Positions 24,480 through 35,448 of a DNA stretch of 64,000 nt are shown here, piece by piece. Source of the stretch: Nemophila menziesii (taxonomy: Eukaryota; Streptophyta; Magnoliopsida; Boraginales; Hydrophyllaceae); NCBI GenBank assembly GCA_029959085.1, contig JARWIR010000062.1, positions 2,976,001 to 3,040,000 on the forward strand. The letters run 5' to 3'. How positions within the stretch are numbered: the first letter of the stretch is position 1; every line of letters starts with the position of its first letter. The notes beneath the pieces were generated by a model. It was given only the letters and a program-made list of their open reading frames with translations, was not told where the DNA came from and searched no databases. Position numbers and translations under genes: made by a program.

Positions 24480-25055
24480 ATGATGGAGACACGATCCCGG
24501 GGATCGAAAGAAAAGAGGCTCCGCCTATTGGGAGATTACCGAATGCTCCATAGGAACGTAAGAAATCCTAATGGATCATTAGAGATCCATAGACCAAAAG
24601 TTGCAAGGACACCGAAAGAAAAACAGTCTTTGAAAAATAGTATCAAAGCACTCCGTTATAAGAAGAAACCTCATCACACCCTAGTGCAATATGTGGCAAT
24701 TGTCAATAAGTTGATTCAAGATGTCATAAATTGGGGTGATATCATATGTGAAGGGCATAAGGTTGAAGTTCTTTACAAATCTCTACCAAGAGAGATAAAG
24801 AGAGATATCGAAATCTTAGTGGAGTATGATTTTCCGGAGAACTATGTTCATGGGGGACAAGCTACATATGAGTGGCTAGTCTATGCTTTGACTGAATCTC
24901 ACTTGTGGAGGCACTATAATAGTTCTACTAGGTCGGATCAGTGCAACTATGGAATACATTATCGAACTACTAGTGCTGATAATTATTTTCCAATTAGACT
25001 CTATGAGGAAGTAAACTTTGAGCAGTCAATTCCTAAATTAATGTTTTGGATATGA
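24480..25055 (+). CDS. unrecognised 191-codon ORF in Copia-2 leader
   Basis: This frame lies between the primer site and gag, about 490 bp after the primer site and 400 bp before gag. It has no stop, while gag and pol around it are broken repeatedly. The product is basic at its N-terminus (SRGSKEKRLRLL), has a Lys-rich middle and a helical-looking central part (LVQYVAIVNKLIQDVINWGD followed by VEVLYKSLPREIKRDIE). That part loosely recalls the helical capsid region of copia gag (a spaced L-P motif), so it may be a displaced second gag-like gene. I do not recognise a family. There is no signal peptide or membrane segment. It may also be chance or captured DNA. Confidence 0.45.
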   Translation: MMETRSRGSKEKRLRLLGDYRMLHRNVRNPNGSLEIHRPKVARTPKEKQSLKNSIKALRYKKKPHHTLVQYVAIVNKLIQDVINWGDIICEGHKVEVLYKSLPREIKRDIEILVEYDFPENYVHGGQATYEWLVYALTESHLWRHYNSSTRSDQCNYGIHYRTTSADNYFPIRLYEEVNFEQSIPKLMFWI

Positions 25056-25481
25056 AAGGCGTATGCTAGTTAGGACTTGCAATAGGTAGTTTTATTTTTC
25101 AAATTTTTTTAATCCCTGTTTGTTAGGAATTGCATTAGTTGCTTTGATTCAGTTATTTCTTTATTGAACATGTATTTCATTTATGTATGAATTCAACTAG
25201 TTACTTTATTTTTTTATGTTATTAGTTATTTATTTTCATACATTTTCACTCTATTTATGTTAGAGTAAGTGGGAGTTCTTGGAGAACTTAATTTTTGCAG
25301 TTAATGAAATTGATTGAATCATTAAGACTAACAAAATATGGTGGTTCACGATTGGGAACATAGTGAACTTTCTTTATCACTTATTTTGTTATCTTTCTTA
25401 TTCATTCTATTTGCATTAATAGCATTGGGTAGTTAAATAATTGTATGTATACTAATGAAAAATCTCTTAATTTATAATAAA

Positions 25482-26285
25482 ATGACAACCTTCATTGATG
25501 ATCTCAAAGGAGACATAATGAATGGTGAGAACTATACTTTTGGTAAACTCAAAATACATTATGTTCTAGAAGAACAAGTTATTATTGAGGTTATTAACAA
25601 TGTCATGGCTCAGCCTGAGCAAGGCATCACAACTCAAAACAAACAGGGCAGGGAGGCTTATGAGAAGTGAAAAAAGAGATATTCCACTACAAGAGGCATC
25701 TTGATAAGCTCCATGTATGACAATCTTGTCCATGAGTGTCAATAATACACCATCGATCACGAGATGTAGGACGCTCTTAATGAAAAGTACAAGGGTACAA
25801 CTATGACTAAGATGAGTCAATTGATCATTAAGTTTTACAATGACAAGAGGAAGCCTAATCAAACCGAACATCTTTGGAAGATGTCCAATATGATTAGGGA
25901 AATTGGATTGCAGGTCATAACCTTGCTGATGAACATCAGATTCAAGCTGCGATCCAATCTCTTTCAAATAAGTGGGAGCATTTGAAGATAAACTTGACTA
26001 AAATGACCATATCATAACTTTTGATAATGTAGCTCATCATGTGACGTTGGCAGATGAACGTCTTGATGCAGTTAAGTCTTAGGATCAGACTTATATATAT
26101 TGCTGAGTCAAGTTCCCACAAAGGTTCTGGCATTAAGTGCAAGAACAATGGGAAGAGAAACGAAAATGAGCATGCTTCTTAGAAGAACAAGAATGGTGGT
26201 ATCAACTTTTTTTTTAAGAAAGCCGAGAGTAAAGTAAAAAGCTATAATTGTGACAAGATAGGTCACTTCGCTCGCGAGCGAGGAT
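25482..26285 (+). pseudogene. Copia-2 gag
   Basis: It starts at the Met at 25482 (MTTFIDDLKGDIMNGENYTF), chosen because the gag match begins there. IHYVLEEQ follows, and later pieces are read at 25690-26060 in shifting frames (SSMYDNLVHE, YKGTTMTKM, MSNMIREIG). The zinc knuckle near 26240-26275 reads YNCDKIGHFARER: its first and last Cys are lost. Stops and at least two frameshifts are present. Confidence 0.85.
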
Positions 26286-26329
26286 AAAGATAGCAATATC
26301 ATTTACTTCATATAACTTTACATATGTTA

Positions 26330-27600
26330 CCAGTACTGTTTGCTAGTTAATTCTAATCCTTTGTGGATTGTGGATTCAAAAGTGACAGACCATGTAGCCT
26401 AAGACCAAGAGGCATATATAGAGTACCATCTAATTCCAGAGGAAACGTGATGGATATGAGGTAGGAGACAAAAACAAGGTTGAAGTCAACAAATTTGACA
26501 CTTGCAAGTTGAACTTGCGAGGTGGTCAAACCTTATAACTGGATAATGCACTTTACGCACCTGAAATTCGAAGGAATTTGGTCCTGGTCACTGTTCTTCT
26601 AGGATTAGGTTTTAATATACATATTCATAACAATCAAGTAGACATCTATTATGACGCTAAGTATTAAGTTTTTGGTTTTGTTTCTCATGTTTTAGTAGTA
26701 CTAGATGATGATAACTCATTTAACAGTTATTATGTAAGTAGTTGCTTTTCTACTAATACTTCTTCTAGTAATTTTAACGTAGAAGAAAGTGTATGGAATG
26801 CTAGACTAGGTCATATAACAAAGACCATATGAGTTTGTTGGTTAAGGTGAACTTTGTGGGTTCATTGACTAAAGTCATCTTGCCAACTTGTGAAAAGTGT
26901 TTAGCAGATAAAGCAAAACGAAAACCATTTTGAAAAGGCTAAACGAGTCAAATACTGATTGCAAATAGTTCATTCAGACGTCTGTGACCCAATATATGTT
27001 TAAAATAGTCATGGTGAACATTATTTCATCATAATTTTAACTGATTTTTCATACATCTGTAGCATTGAAATTTTCTTATGATATATTTCAGTGAAGTAGG
27101 AAATCAGTTAGAGAGGAAGGTGAAAAACCTTAAATCTTAATCGTGGACGTGAATATCTATTCAGAGAGTTGAAAGAACTGTGTGGTGAAGAAGGAATAGA
27201 ACACTCCTAGAAATGGTTAGGTCTATGATGGCACAAGCAAATCTTCTAATATCTTATTGGGGAGATGCCTTGCTTACCGTCTGTTATATACTTAACCGAG
27301 TACCCACAAAGACTATTCCATCAACTCCTTATGAACTATGGACAGGTAGGAAACCTAATCTGTCATACTTGCGACCTTTGGGGTCAGCAGGTTATGTTCA
27401 TGATCTATCTCATAAATATAGGAAGTTAGAGGCAATAAGTGTATCTTTTTAGATACCCAAATCACTCTAAAGGATATGTGTTTATTGGTGAACATAACGA
27501 TAGGGGTCTTACTGAAATTGAATCACGAGATGTCACATTCTTAGAGAATGATTTTCCTAGCAAAGGTGAGGTTGACAGAAATTCTATTTTATGAGAATTA
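26330..27600 (+). pseudogene. Copia-2 protease and integrase
   Basis: The protease site near 26360 reads WIVDSKVTDHVA, where the family has D-S-G-A-T-D-H; the Gly is changed. The pre-integrase motif is VWNARLGHI near 26795. Integrase pieces follow: IVHSDVCDP near 26970 (first Asp), a degraded centre, then at 27213-27452 the LLISYWGDALLTVCYILNRV segment and the C-terminal KPNLSYLRPLGSAGYV. The zinc-binding and DDE parts are interrupted by stops. Confidence 0.85.
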
Positions 27601-27839
27601 AATGAGATTCAGGAAGATGATATGCAAACAAATGTGACACCTGATAAGGTAACACATACTCAAGAAATATAGACAGACACTCCTCTAAATCTTGAGATAG
27701 AAGAAACCATTGCTTCATCTAGTAATCCTATTTCTCAGGATTCTCAACCTAAGAGAAGCGCTAGAGGTTTAGTTCATCGTCGTCGATTTGAAATCCAAGG
27801 AGAAGTCTTTCTGATAACTCCACAAGACGAATAAGAACC

Positions 27840-29382
27840 TCGATCAGTTAATGAAGCATTCTCATGTCCTGCTAAGAATGAATGGAAGAAAGCAATGGAA
27901 GAAGAAATGGAGTCGATAAAAAAACCAGGTATAGGAACTGGTTAATCTCCCGAAAAAACGTAAGGCGATTGGGAATAAATGGGTTCTCAAAATAAAGAGG
28001 AAACCTGACAATTCCATTGACAGGTATAAAGCTCGCTTGGTAGCGAAAGGCTATACTCAACGGGAAGGAATAGATTTTGAGGAAACTTTTTCTCCGGTTG
28101 TTAGATTTACCTCAATACGTCTTATTTTAGCTATTGTGGCTCATCTTGATCTGGAGCTGCACCAAAATGGATGTTAAACTACATTTCTAAATGGAGATTT
28201 AGAAGAGCTTATTTTCATGAAACAACCCTTGGGTTTCATTGCAAAAGATCAAGAGAATAAAATATGTAGATTGTTAAAATCAATATATGATCTTAAGCAA
28301 GCCTCGAGACAGTGGAATTTGAGATTTCATGAAGTCATTTCATCAAATGGATTTGAGATGATAAGTGAAAATCACTGTGTTTATGTTAAATGTTCCAAGA
28401 AATTTTGTGATCTTATCTCTATATGTAGATGACATCCTATTAGCAGAGGATGATAAAGAGTTTATTCAAGCTAATAAGGAGTTTCTAGCTTCTCAATTTG
28501 ATATGAAATACATGGGAGAAGAAAATTATATTCTTGATGTTAAGATTAGTAGAGATAGGTCTAGAGGACTATTATCTTTGTCTCAAGAACCTTAAATCAT
28601 GAATATAATTGAGCGCTTTAGCATGACTAAGTGCAATTCCATTGACACTCCTGTAGCAATTGGAATAAACATAACTCCCGACATGTGTCCTAGTACTCTA
28701 GAAGAGAAACAGAAAATGTATACAATGTCATATTTTAGTTCCATGGATAGTCTTATATATGTTATGATGTGAATTAGGCCAGACATATGTTATGTGGTAG
28801 ATTTAGTTAGTCATTTTAATTGAACCCAGGACAAGAAAATCTGAAAGTTGTGAAAAAGATATTGAGATATCTAAAAGGCACTATGGATTATGCCTTTGCT
28901 TTCGAGGAAATAGATTACACCTAGAAGGATATATTACGCTATTTGGGATAGTGATATATATGGGGGTAAATCTACCTCATGTGATGTATTCATGTTGATA
29001 ATTGCGCAATTTCTTGAAGTAGCAAGAAACAAACCTGTATAATTTTTGTCCACAATGGAAGCTGAGTTTGTAGCATGCTTATATGTGGTTCCAGAGGCTG
29101 TTTAGTTAAAAAAGTTATTTTGAACATTTAGGATTCTCAGGCGATAGTGGGAGTCCCGTTATTATAATTTGTGATAGTCAAGCTGAAAAGGCTTGTGTGA
29201 AAGCTCCTAAGTATCACAGTATGACCAAACACATTGATATAAAGTATAATGTTGTTAGAGATATTATTGCACAAACGGATGTTGATTTGCAATACATACA
29301 CACACGCAATATGCTTGCTGATCCATTCATAAAGTATATCCCAAGGGATATATTTATGGATATGTTAAATCTATATGATTAA
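27840..29382 (+). pseudogene. Copia-2 reverse transcriptase and RNase H
   Basis: RT begins near 27850 with [33 protein letters not shown] and [15 protein letters not shown] follow at 28020-28130. LLKSIYDLKQASRQWNLRFH is at 28270. The catalytic motif YVDD is intact at 28422-28433. FDMKYMGEENYILDVKISRD leads to the RNase H part. That part ends with CDSQAEKACVKAPKYHSMTK and LADPFIKYIPRD before the stop at 29382. Several stops and one clear frame change (near 28400) break it. Confidence 0.9.
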
Positions 29383-30543
29383 GCAAGATATAATGTATGA
29401 ATATTGCGAGTTTATGTGCATTCATGTATATATTTTATTTAGTATGTTTATTTAACTCTTTCTTTTAATAATATCATGTTTGATATATATTATAATGCGT
29501 GTAATTTTTGAAGTATGTATGTCCTATAGACTGAGATTGGCCCTATCACACGGACAATCTCCTTTGGCACAAGAAGTGCGCAAAGATGAGACTAACTCAT
29601 AGTAGTGAAGAACCCTTAAGTTAACTTGAGTTAAGATAGTCGCCTTAACTAAGTGTTAAGATGAGATCATATACATGGATGAACCATGTTAAGCTTATAT
29701 TATGATCGAAGTAGAATCCCACTATCTACTTAGTCTATAAGAGCCAGATATGAGTTGCTTGATTGATTTCATAAAAGGGTTGATCAATCGAAGAATTCAT
29801 CTTAGGCAACGAGGCTTGTCTAATTATATATATGTATGGTATTTATAAAATTGTGACATACAATTGGAGCTATATGAATAATACCATAACACGTGTGTCA
29901 TACCACGTGTGCTTTCGACCAGAAGGAAGTGAAGAGTCGATCCCTGTCTCTTCATTGTGTGATACCTTCAAAATTGTGCCCTTATTACATTTAACTATGT
30001 CTTGATATTTTGATTAGGTGTATGCTGCTTTGAACATACTACCAATGATCATGAATGATTCGGTCTAATGGTGTATGTTTGAGAAAGCAACCTAATCAAC
30101 GTAAAAGGATATAAGTGTAAAGGGAAGACTAAAATTCTGTATCAAAGTGTGTGCTTTCAGGTACCGATCATGTAAGTCGATTTGGACCATAACATGATAA
30201 TGAGACACATGGAGTTATGTCAGTGAACTCTTTTGATCACATAAACGATGTGATATAAATTTAAAGGGGTCAGAGTTACTAAATATGATACAATAAATTA
30301 TTAGTCTGGGGTACTACAAGATACGTAAGGAATGAAGTTTAATTTGAGCAACTATGTACCCTAACATGTTATTAGTAACGTATGCTCGTATACTTGTCGG
30401 TCACACGACCTATTTTGTCAAGTATGATGAATTATTCTAGAAATGTGTATATGAGAAGATTTGAGAAATATTGATGTATGGTGCATTGAAATGCATGTAC
30501 CTAAAGGTAATGATTGTAACTCCATCATGTGCGAGTGGGAGAA
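29383..30543 (+). other. Copia-2 3' non-coding region and PPT
   Basis: About 1.16 kb without coding motifs lies between the RNase H stop and the 3' LTR. The last bases, GAGTGGGAGAA, form the polypurine tract directly before the LTR at 30544. Confidence 0.75.
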
Positions 30544-30996
30544 TGAAAGAGATAAAAAATTATTTTTATCCCATGTCACCCATGATGGGAAAGACATGAG
30601 CGTACAGGGAAGTTATCAAAGATAACTTCCCACTTAGATGGTGGAGGATGTGGAGAAAGTGGGAGAGTGGTTTATTTACAGGCAATAAACCAACTCTCCA
30701 ACTCTATAAATAGAGCCTCTCTTTCTCACAAAATCACAACACAACAGACAATCAAAGCTAACAAGCATACAATTCTTTTCTCTCCAAATCAAGAATACAA
30801 CACAAATAATTCTGAGACATTTAGGTTGTGAAAACAAAAGGTTTAGTTCTAGTAATTAAACTTACGACCAGATAGCAGAAGCGATTCATTTCAATTCAAT
30901 CAATTACAAGAAGGCTAAAATTCAGGACTCTTTATTCCAATCCCCTGCGTATAAGGTTTGTCTAATAAACCTTCTTGTTTATATTCAAGAGTAACA
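30544..30996 (+). repeat. Copia-2 3' LTR
   Basis: It is nearly identical to the 5' LTR and follows the polypurine tract. The TATA box is at 30715-30722. After its end at 30996 the element A LTR resumes. Confidence 0.93.
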
Positions 30997-31383
30997 ATTT
31001 TAAATCTTCACAATAAATAGTTAAGTAAACCGCATATGCTTTAAAAAGAATAAATCAATAATTCAAGAAACATAAATAGGAAAGTGCACTCTAAAAATAG
31101 AAACTCGAGTAAAAGTACTTACTAACACACTAAAATACCCTAAGACTTTAATTCTCACTTCTCCTCCTTGGATTGGTCTTTCATGAATTTCAAGAACCTA
31201 CTAACTTTGCATTAAAAAAAATCAAATTCTCGCACAAAAGCTCTAAAAATTCAAATAGTCAATTTCCAAGGGGAGAAAGTGCAATATGATCAATTAAGCA
31301 TAAAAGTCTATCAAATAAGTAATTTATTCACCAAAAAGGATGACTCCAAAGGGATAATAATTAGAACAAATAGGGATACATCA
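30997..31383 (-). repeat. element A 3' LTR, right part
   Basis: It continues the LTR split by Copia-2 (matches 51055-51443) and ends GATACATCA at 31383. The minus-strand polypurine tract adjoins it. Confidence 0.9.
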
Positions 31384-32926
31384 AGACTCCAAACTCAAAC
31401 CTTTGTCGTCCCAAAAAAGTAAAATAAAAACAAAGGATATTTTAGGTGAACGCAGAGGGTAGAATCTAGTAGATAGTCCCAAAGCACAAATTATAACAAA
31501 TCTCATATAGTCTAATCTAGGAATTAATATACACATACACTTATCATGCAAAATTAAACACAAAATAATATCAATCCAAAATTAATTTCACAATGCTATA
31601 AGGTTACGCTTATTACTTATCTAAAGATGGTGGCTATAGGGTGTTACTCGATCATTACTTGCTTTGAATGCTCCACTTAGCATATTCCCTATTAACTCAC
31701 TGTGTATGTTAGAATCACAAGGTCTTTACGGTTTTAGCATAGGCTTATGGACGGTATGGTAAGTATATTTGGTAAATTTGAAATGAGATTTTGGCTCTCT
31801 CCTCACTTACCAAAAACAAACTATCCATAAGCTTGAATTTACTCTCGAATAACATTCTCACTCAACCCATTTGACGCGCTAATTTAGTGTCCCCAAATTA
31901 ACCCAATAAGCACTAAGGATGATTCACCTAAAATTTTCCACTTTGCCAGTCCAAATATATATTCTTTTCATATGAATTTTCTTTTTATTTTGTATAGCTA
32001 TGACTCCCTTTTTGATGTTGAGATGTCATGCTATTTTTTCAAAATTATGCCTATTCATAACTTTAGCTCGTAGCTTCTTTTTCATTCACTATTACCCTGG
32101 TAAAGGGTTACAATATAATAAAACTATGAATCATCATCAAAATATAGCACAAAGCACAATTGATAAGCTCAAAAATCCCAACCCAATGTAAATTTCCATA
32201 TAGTGGACCCACCACCCCAAACTCAAGCTCAAGACAGGAAGTCTCGGGATCGTGATTCAAGTGTGGGTCATTTGGTCATGCCTAATATTGTCTTATAATG
32301 TGGCGACAAAAGAAAGGCTTAAAGGCTAAAAATTTGGCTAAGAAGGATATAATTAATTCAGGGATAGAAGGCCAAAAGGATTCAAAGGGCTAACAAAGAT
32401 CTGCCTCTATCATTTTCCTATCTACACAGCTTGCCTCTAGTTCATACCTAAGTGGGTTCTTTACTCATTCAGATCTCACGTTCTACAAACCACCCATTAT
32501 CCTTAAGCACAAGTTTACTTCTATTTCATTGTTCATTAGTTCTTCCTATCAATTATCTCATATTTGCATGCAATCAAAGTGTGGTTTACACTAACTCCTA
32601 AAGTCAACTATTTTCTATCATAAATTCATGAAAAGCATGCTTGATGGGGGAATTTAAAATACTCTATAGTCAACGCAACCCTAAGATTATTTTTATTGAA
32701 AGCATGTAAAACACAAAAAATTGGGATGAGGCAACGAATCCCACCCCAAACTCAAAAGTTAGTCATGTCCCCACGACTCGAAAAAAGACTCAATAAACCA
32801 ATAAAATTAAACTAACTACCTAACTAGTGCCTACCATCAATCAAGAAGAAGAATAGAACGGGGTACCTGGCCACAAAGATCCATCATGTCCATGTTCGTA
32901 CTTACCTCTTCCAATGTTGACTCAAT
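31384..32926 (-). other. element A 3' untranslated region with PPT
   Basis: The minus-strand polypurine tract is GGTTTGAGTTTGGAGTCT at 31384-31401, next to the LTR. A stretch near 32065-32130 (TAGCTCGTAGCTTC, GGGTTACAAT, ATGAATCATCATCAA) is nearly the same as 41230-41305 in element B. No gene was seen. Confidence 0.8.
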
Positions 32927-33265
32927 CTATGTAATTTCCACCCAAAGTGCTTTGTTTTCTTCTCTTAAAAGCTTGACTTCATGTTGCAATTTGATAGCCC
33001 ATGGGGGTATACAAGAATTATTCTGGGAGGAGGAAGAAGAACCTTGATCTTGAATTTGTGTCTTTTCTTTAGGCTTTGATGATACCCTCATCCTAGCTGT
33101 TAATTTCTTGTGTAGTGGTTGTGCAGGTGCCTCTTCTTCTTGTTTCTCTTCAATAGGCTCATCAAGATTGATGGCCTTTTCAATTATAGAACCAGGAAAA
33201 TATTTGTTCTTCCCTAGGATACAACACTTCCTCTTATAATCCATAGCATCAGTTCTGTTTGTCAT
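32927..33265 (-). pseudogene. element A 3' ORF remnant
   Basis: A 112-codon frame lies downstream of pol on the element's sense strand, where Athila elements carry an additional ORF. It is hydrophilic, with an acidic run (EEKQEEEAP), a basic run, a Ser tract and a short coiled-coil-like end (WAIKLQHEVKLLREENKALW). No known domain is visible, and the main domain seen in element B is not recognisable here. It may be the C-terminal rest of that ORF. Confidence 0.45.
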
Positions 33266-33640
33266 GGTTGATTTGACCCCAAACTCAAGTTATACCAAGG
33301 ATAGAATAAAGTTAAGAGAACTTGGTGTAGCTTGAGTTTCTTGCTTGGATTAGAGGAAAGAAGAAGGTTTCTTGATGAATCTTGGAAGAATTCTTGAAAG
33401 CTTGATGATCTTTATGGTGTTTAATGGTGTATTGTGATGAATTTGATGAAGAGGATGTGTTTATGGAGGGTGGAAGAGAGAATTATTGATGTTAATGAGT
33501 TTGTTGTAGATGTTTAATCAAGCTTCAAGGTCCATTTATAAGGTTGGGAGCTGGAAAATAAGTATGGGAAAGGCTAGGGTTTGCTTTTGATAAGGTAAGA
33601 AGTGTATAAGGCAACAAACTCTTCCAAACCGACACGGGGG

Positions 33641-34015
33641 CCGGCATACCGGAGATAATGGCCGGCATACCGGTGTTGGACGTGTGTCTTGTCATAATAT
33701 TCTGCCTTGAACCCGAGTCGCTACCCGAGGCCTCGTGTTCTCTGTTCGCCGGCATACCAGAGATATCCACCGGCATGCCGGTGTTGCTTTTTGTCGAGGG
33801 GCGAACTCCGTCAAAATACCCGAGCCGTACTACCCGAGGGCACGGGTTTTCCATTTGGACGGAATACCAGAATCATCAGCGTCATGCTGGTGCGACACTT
33901 CAAATTATCTATACCTCTTGGCAAACAACACGAGCCATGATCCCGTGGGCACGTGTTTCTGTTCCACCGGCATGCCGGTGGTCTGGCCGGCTAGCCGGTC
34001 AGAGCAGCAGATTTT
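33641..34015. repeat. palindromic tandem array of element A
   Basis: Four units of about 105 bp occur. Each has one or two 12-bp palindromes such as CCGGCATACCGG (33641, 33662), CCGGCATGCCGG (33770, 33967) and CCGGCTAGCCGG (33987), followed by a CCCGAG...CCCGAGG...CGTG block. The region is much richer in GC than its surroundings. It lies between the end of pol and the 3' ORF. A homologous array sits at the same place in element B. Open frames across it are by-products of the repeats. Confidence 0.85.
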
Positions 34016-34218
34016 TCCTTTTTGTTCCTTAGCACCCCAAACTCAATTCCTGAACCATTAACACACTACCTTTCTCATTTATTTTAAAAGTAGACACTAA
34101 AACTTGAAACTAACTTAGAATTATACACTAGGAATTGAAAAACATAAAGCAATATACTAGTATACAATGAACTGGCTTTTGTTTAACGTCATTAAGCTCG
34201 ATGGGTTACCTCTCGCAA

Positions 34219-35448
34219 CTATTCAGCTTCAAGGAGGTACATGACCTCCCCAGGATGTGGATCCACCATGCGATTAGTATCCTCGCCTCCATGATAGATT
34301 TTCAGACGATGACCATTCACCATAAAGGTGTGGTGTTCAGTTGAATGCTCAATCTCTATAGCTCCATGAGGCATAACTTTGGTCATAATGTAAGGACCAG
34401 ACCACTTCGATCTCAACTTTCCCGGATAATTGCTGAACTTGGAGTTGTATTTTAGGACCCTCTATCTCACTTCAAATGTCTTTGCACGGATGCGATTATC
34501 ATGCCACCTCTTCGTGTTTTCTTTGTAAAGCTTTGAGTTTTCATAGGCATGTAATTGAAACTCATCAAGTTCATTCAGCTTCATCATACGATTCTCACCG
34601 GCCAAAGTAGGATCTAAATTCAACTGCGCTATTGCCCAGTATGCACCTAATTCAAGTTCAAGAGGTAAGTGACCAGCCTTACCAAACACCATAAGATACG
34701 GAGATGCACCAACTGGAGTTTTGAACATAGTACGATAAGCCCACAACGCATCATCTAGCTTCAAAGACCAATCTTTTCGTGTGGGACCAACAGTCTTTTA
34801 CATAATAGATTTGACCTTTCCATTAGAGACCTCAGCTTGACCATTGGCTTGTGGATGATATGCGGTAGATACACGATGCCCCACACCATACTTTTCTAGC
34901 ACAATCTTCAGGTATTTGTTCACAAAGTGTGAACCTCCATCACTGATAATAACTCTAGGTGTACCATGTCTAGTGAAGATGTGTGACTTTAAGAATTTAA
35001 TCACTACTCGCGAATCATTAGTTGGTAGAGCTACAGCCTCTACCCATTTAGACACGTAATCAACAGCTAGTAGGATGTATAGATTCCCGTTAGATGGTAC
35101 AAAAGGACCCATGAAATCAATACCCCATACATTGAATATTTCAACTTCAAGAACATTATTACACGGCATCTCATCCCTTTTGAATATATTTCCAGTAAAC
35201 TGGTATCTAAGACACTTTTGAACGTACTCATGACAATCCTTATGTAAAGTAGGCCAATAAAAACCGGACTGTAGTACCTTAGCCGCTGTGCGGTCACCTT
35301 TGAAGTGTCCTCCGTATGGAGAATTATGACAACTCGCAACCACTGCCCAAACATCTTTCTCAGGTATGAATCTTCTCACCATTTGATCACTACACACTTT
35401 GTAGAGTAAGGGATCCTCCCAAAATAACTGTTTAGCACGATGGATCAA
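34219..35448 (-). pseudogene. element A integrase
   Basis: The zinc-binding part reads [19 protein letters not shown], then CLRYQFTGN where the second Cys of the HHCC site is Tyr. In the core the three acidic residues are present: [18 protein letters not shown] and [10 protein letters not shown]. The C-terminal part (34764-34462 and 34416-34219) has KLDDALWAYRTMFKTPVGAS, LPLELELGAYWAI and RSKWSGPYIMTKVMPHGAIE. One stop or frame break near 34790 and another near 34440 separate the parts. It inserted the cDNA; the present copy cannot make a whole enzyme. Confidence 0.9.

Larger units (their letters stand above)
23523..30996 (+). mobile_element. Copia-2, full-length but decayed Ty1/copia element
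   Basis: The two LTRs (23523-23974 and 30544-30996) have TG...CA ends. By eye they differ at about a dozen bases and one single-base indel. The flanks are CTTTT and ATTTT, a 4/5 target duplication. It sits inside the 3' LTR of element A; the uninterrupted sequence is seen at 1220 and 51055. It has a tRNA-Met primer site, an extra leader ORF, gag, PR, IN, RT and RNase H, then a long 3' non-coding part. Pol is full of stops although the LTRs are similar, so it probably moved as a defective copy using enzymes of another element. Confidence 0.93.

Noticed and set aside
33641..34015. Regularly spaced palindromes that recall a CRISPR array
   Set aside because: This is plant nuclear DNA inside a retrotransposon. 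The units are long tandem copies with similar spacers and there are no cas genes.
33525..34061. Overlapping frames of 77 to 124 codons on both strands
   Set aside because: They all lie on the palindromic tandem array, where high GC lowers stop frequency; the translations have no domain and follow the repeat unit.
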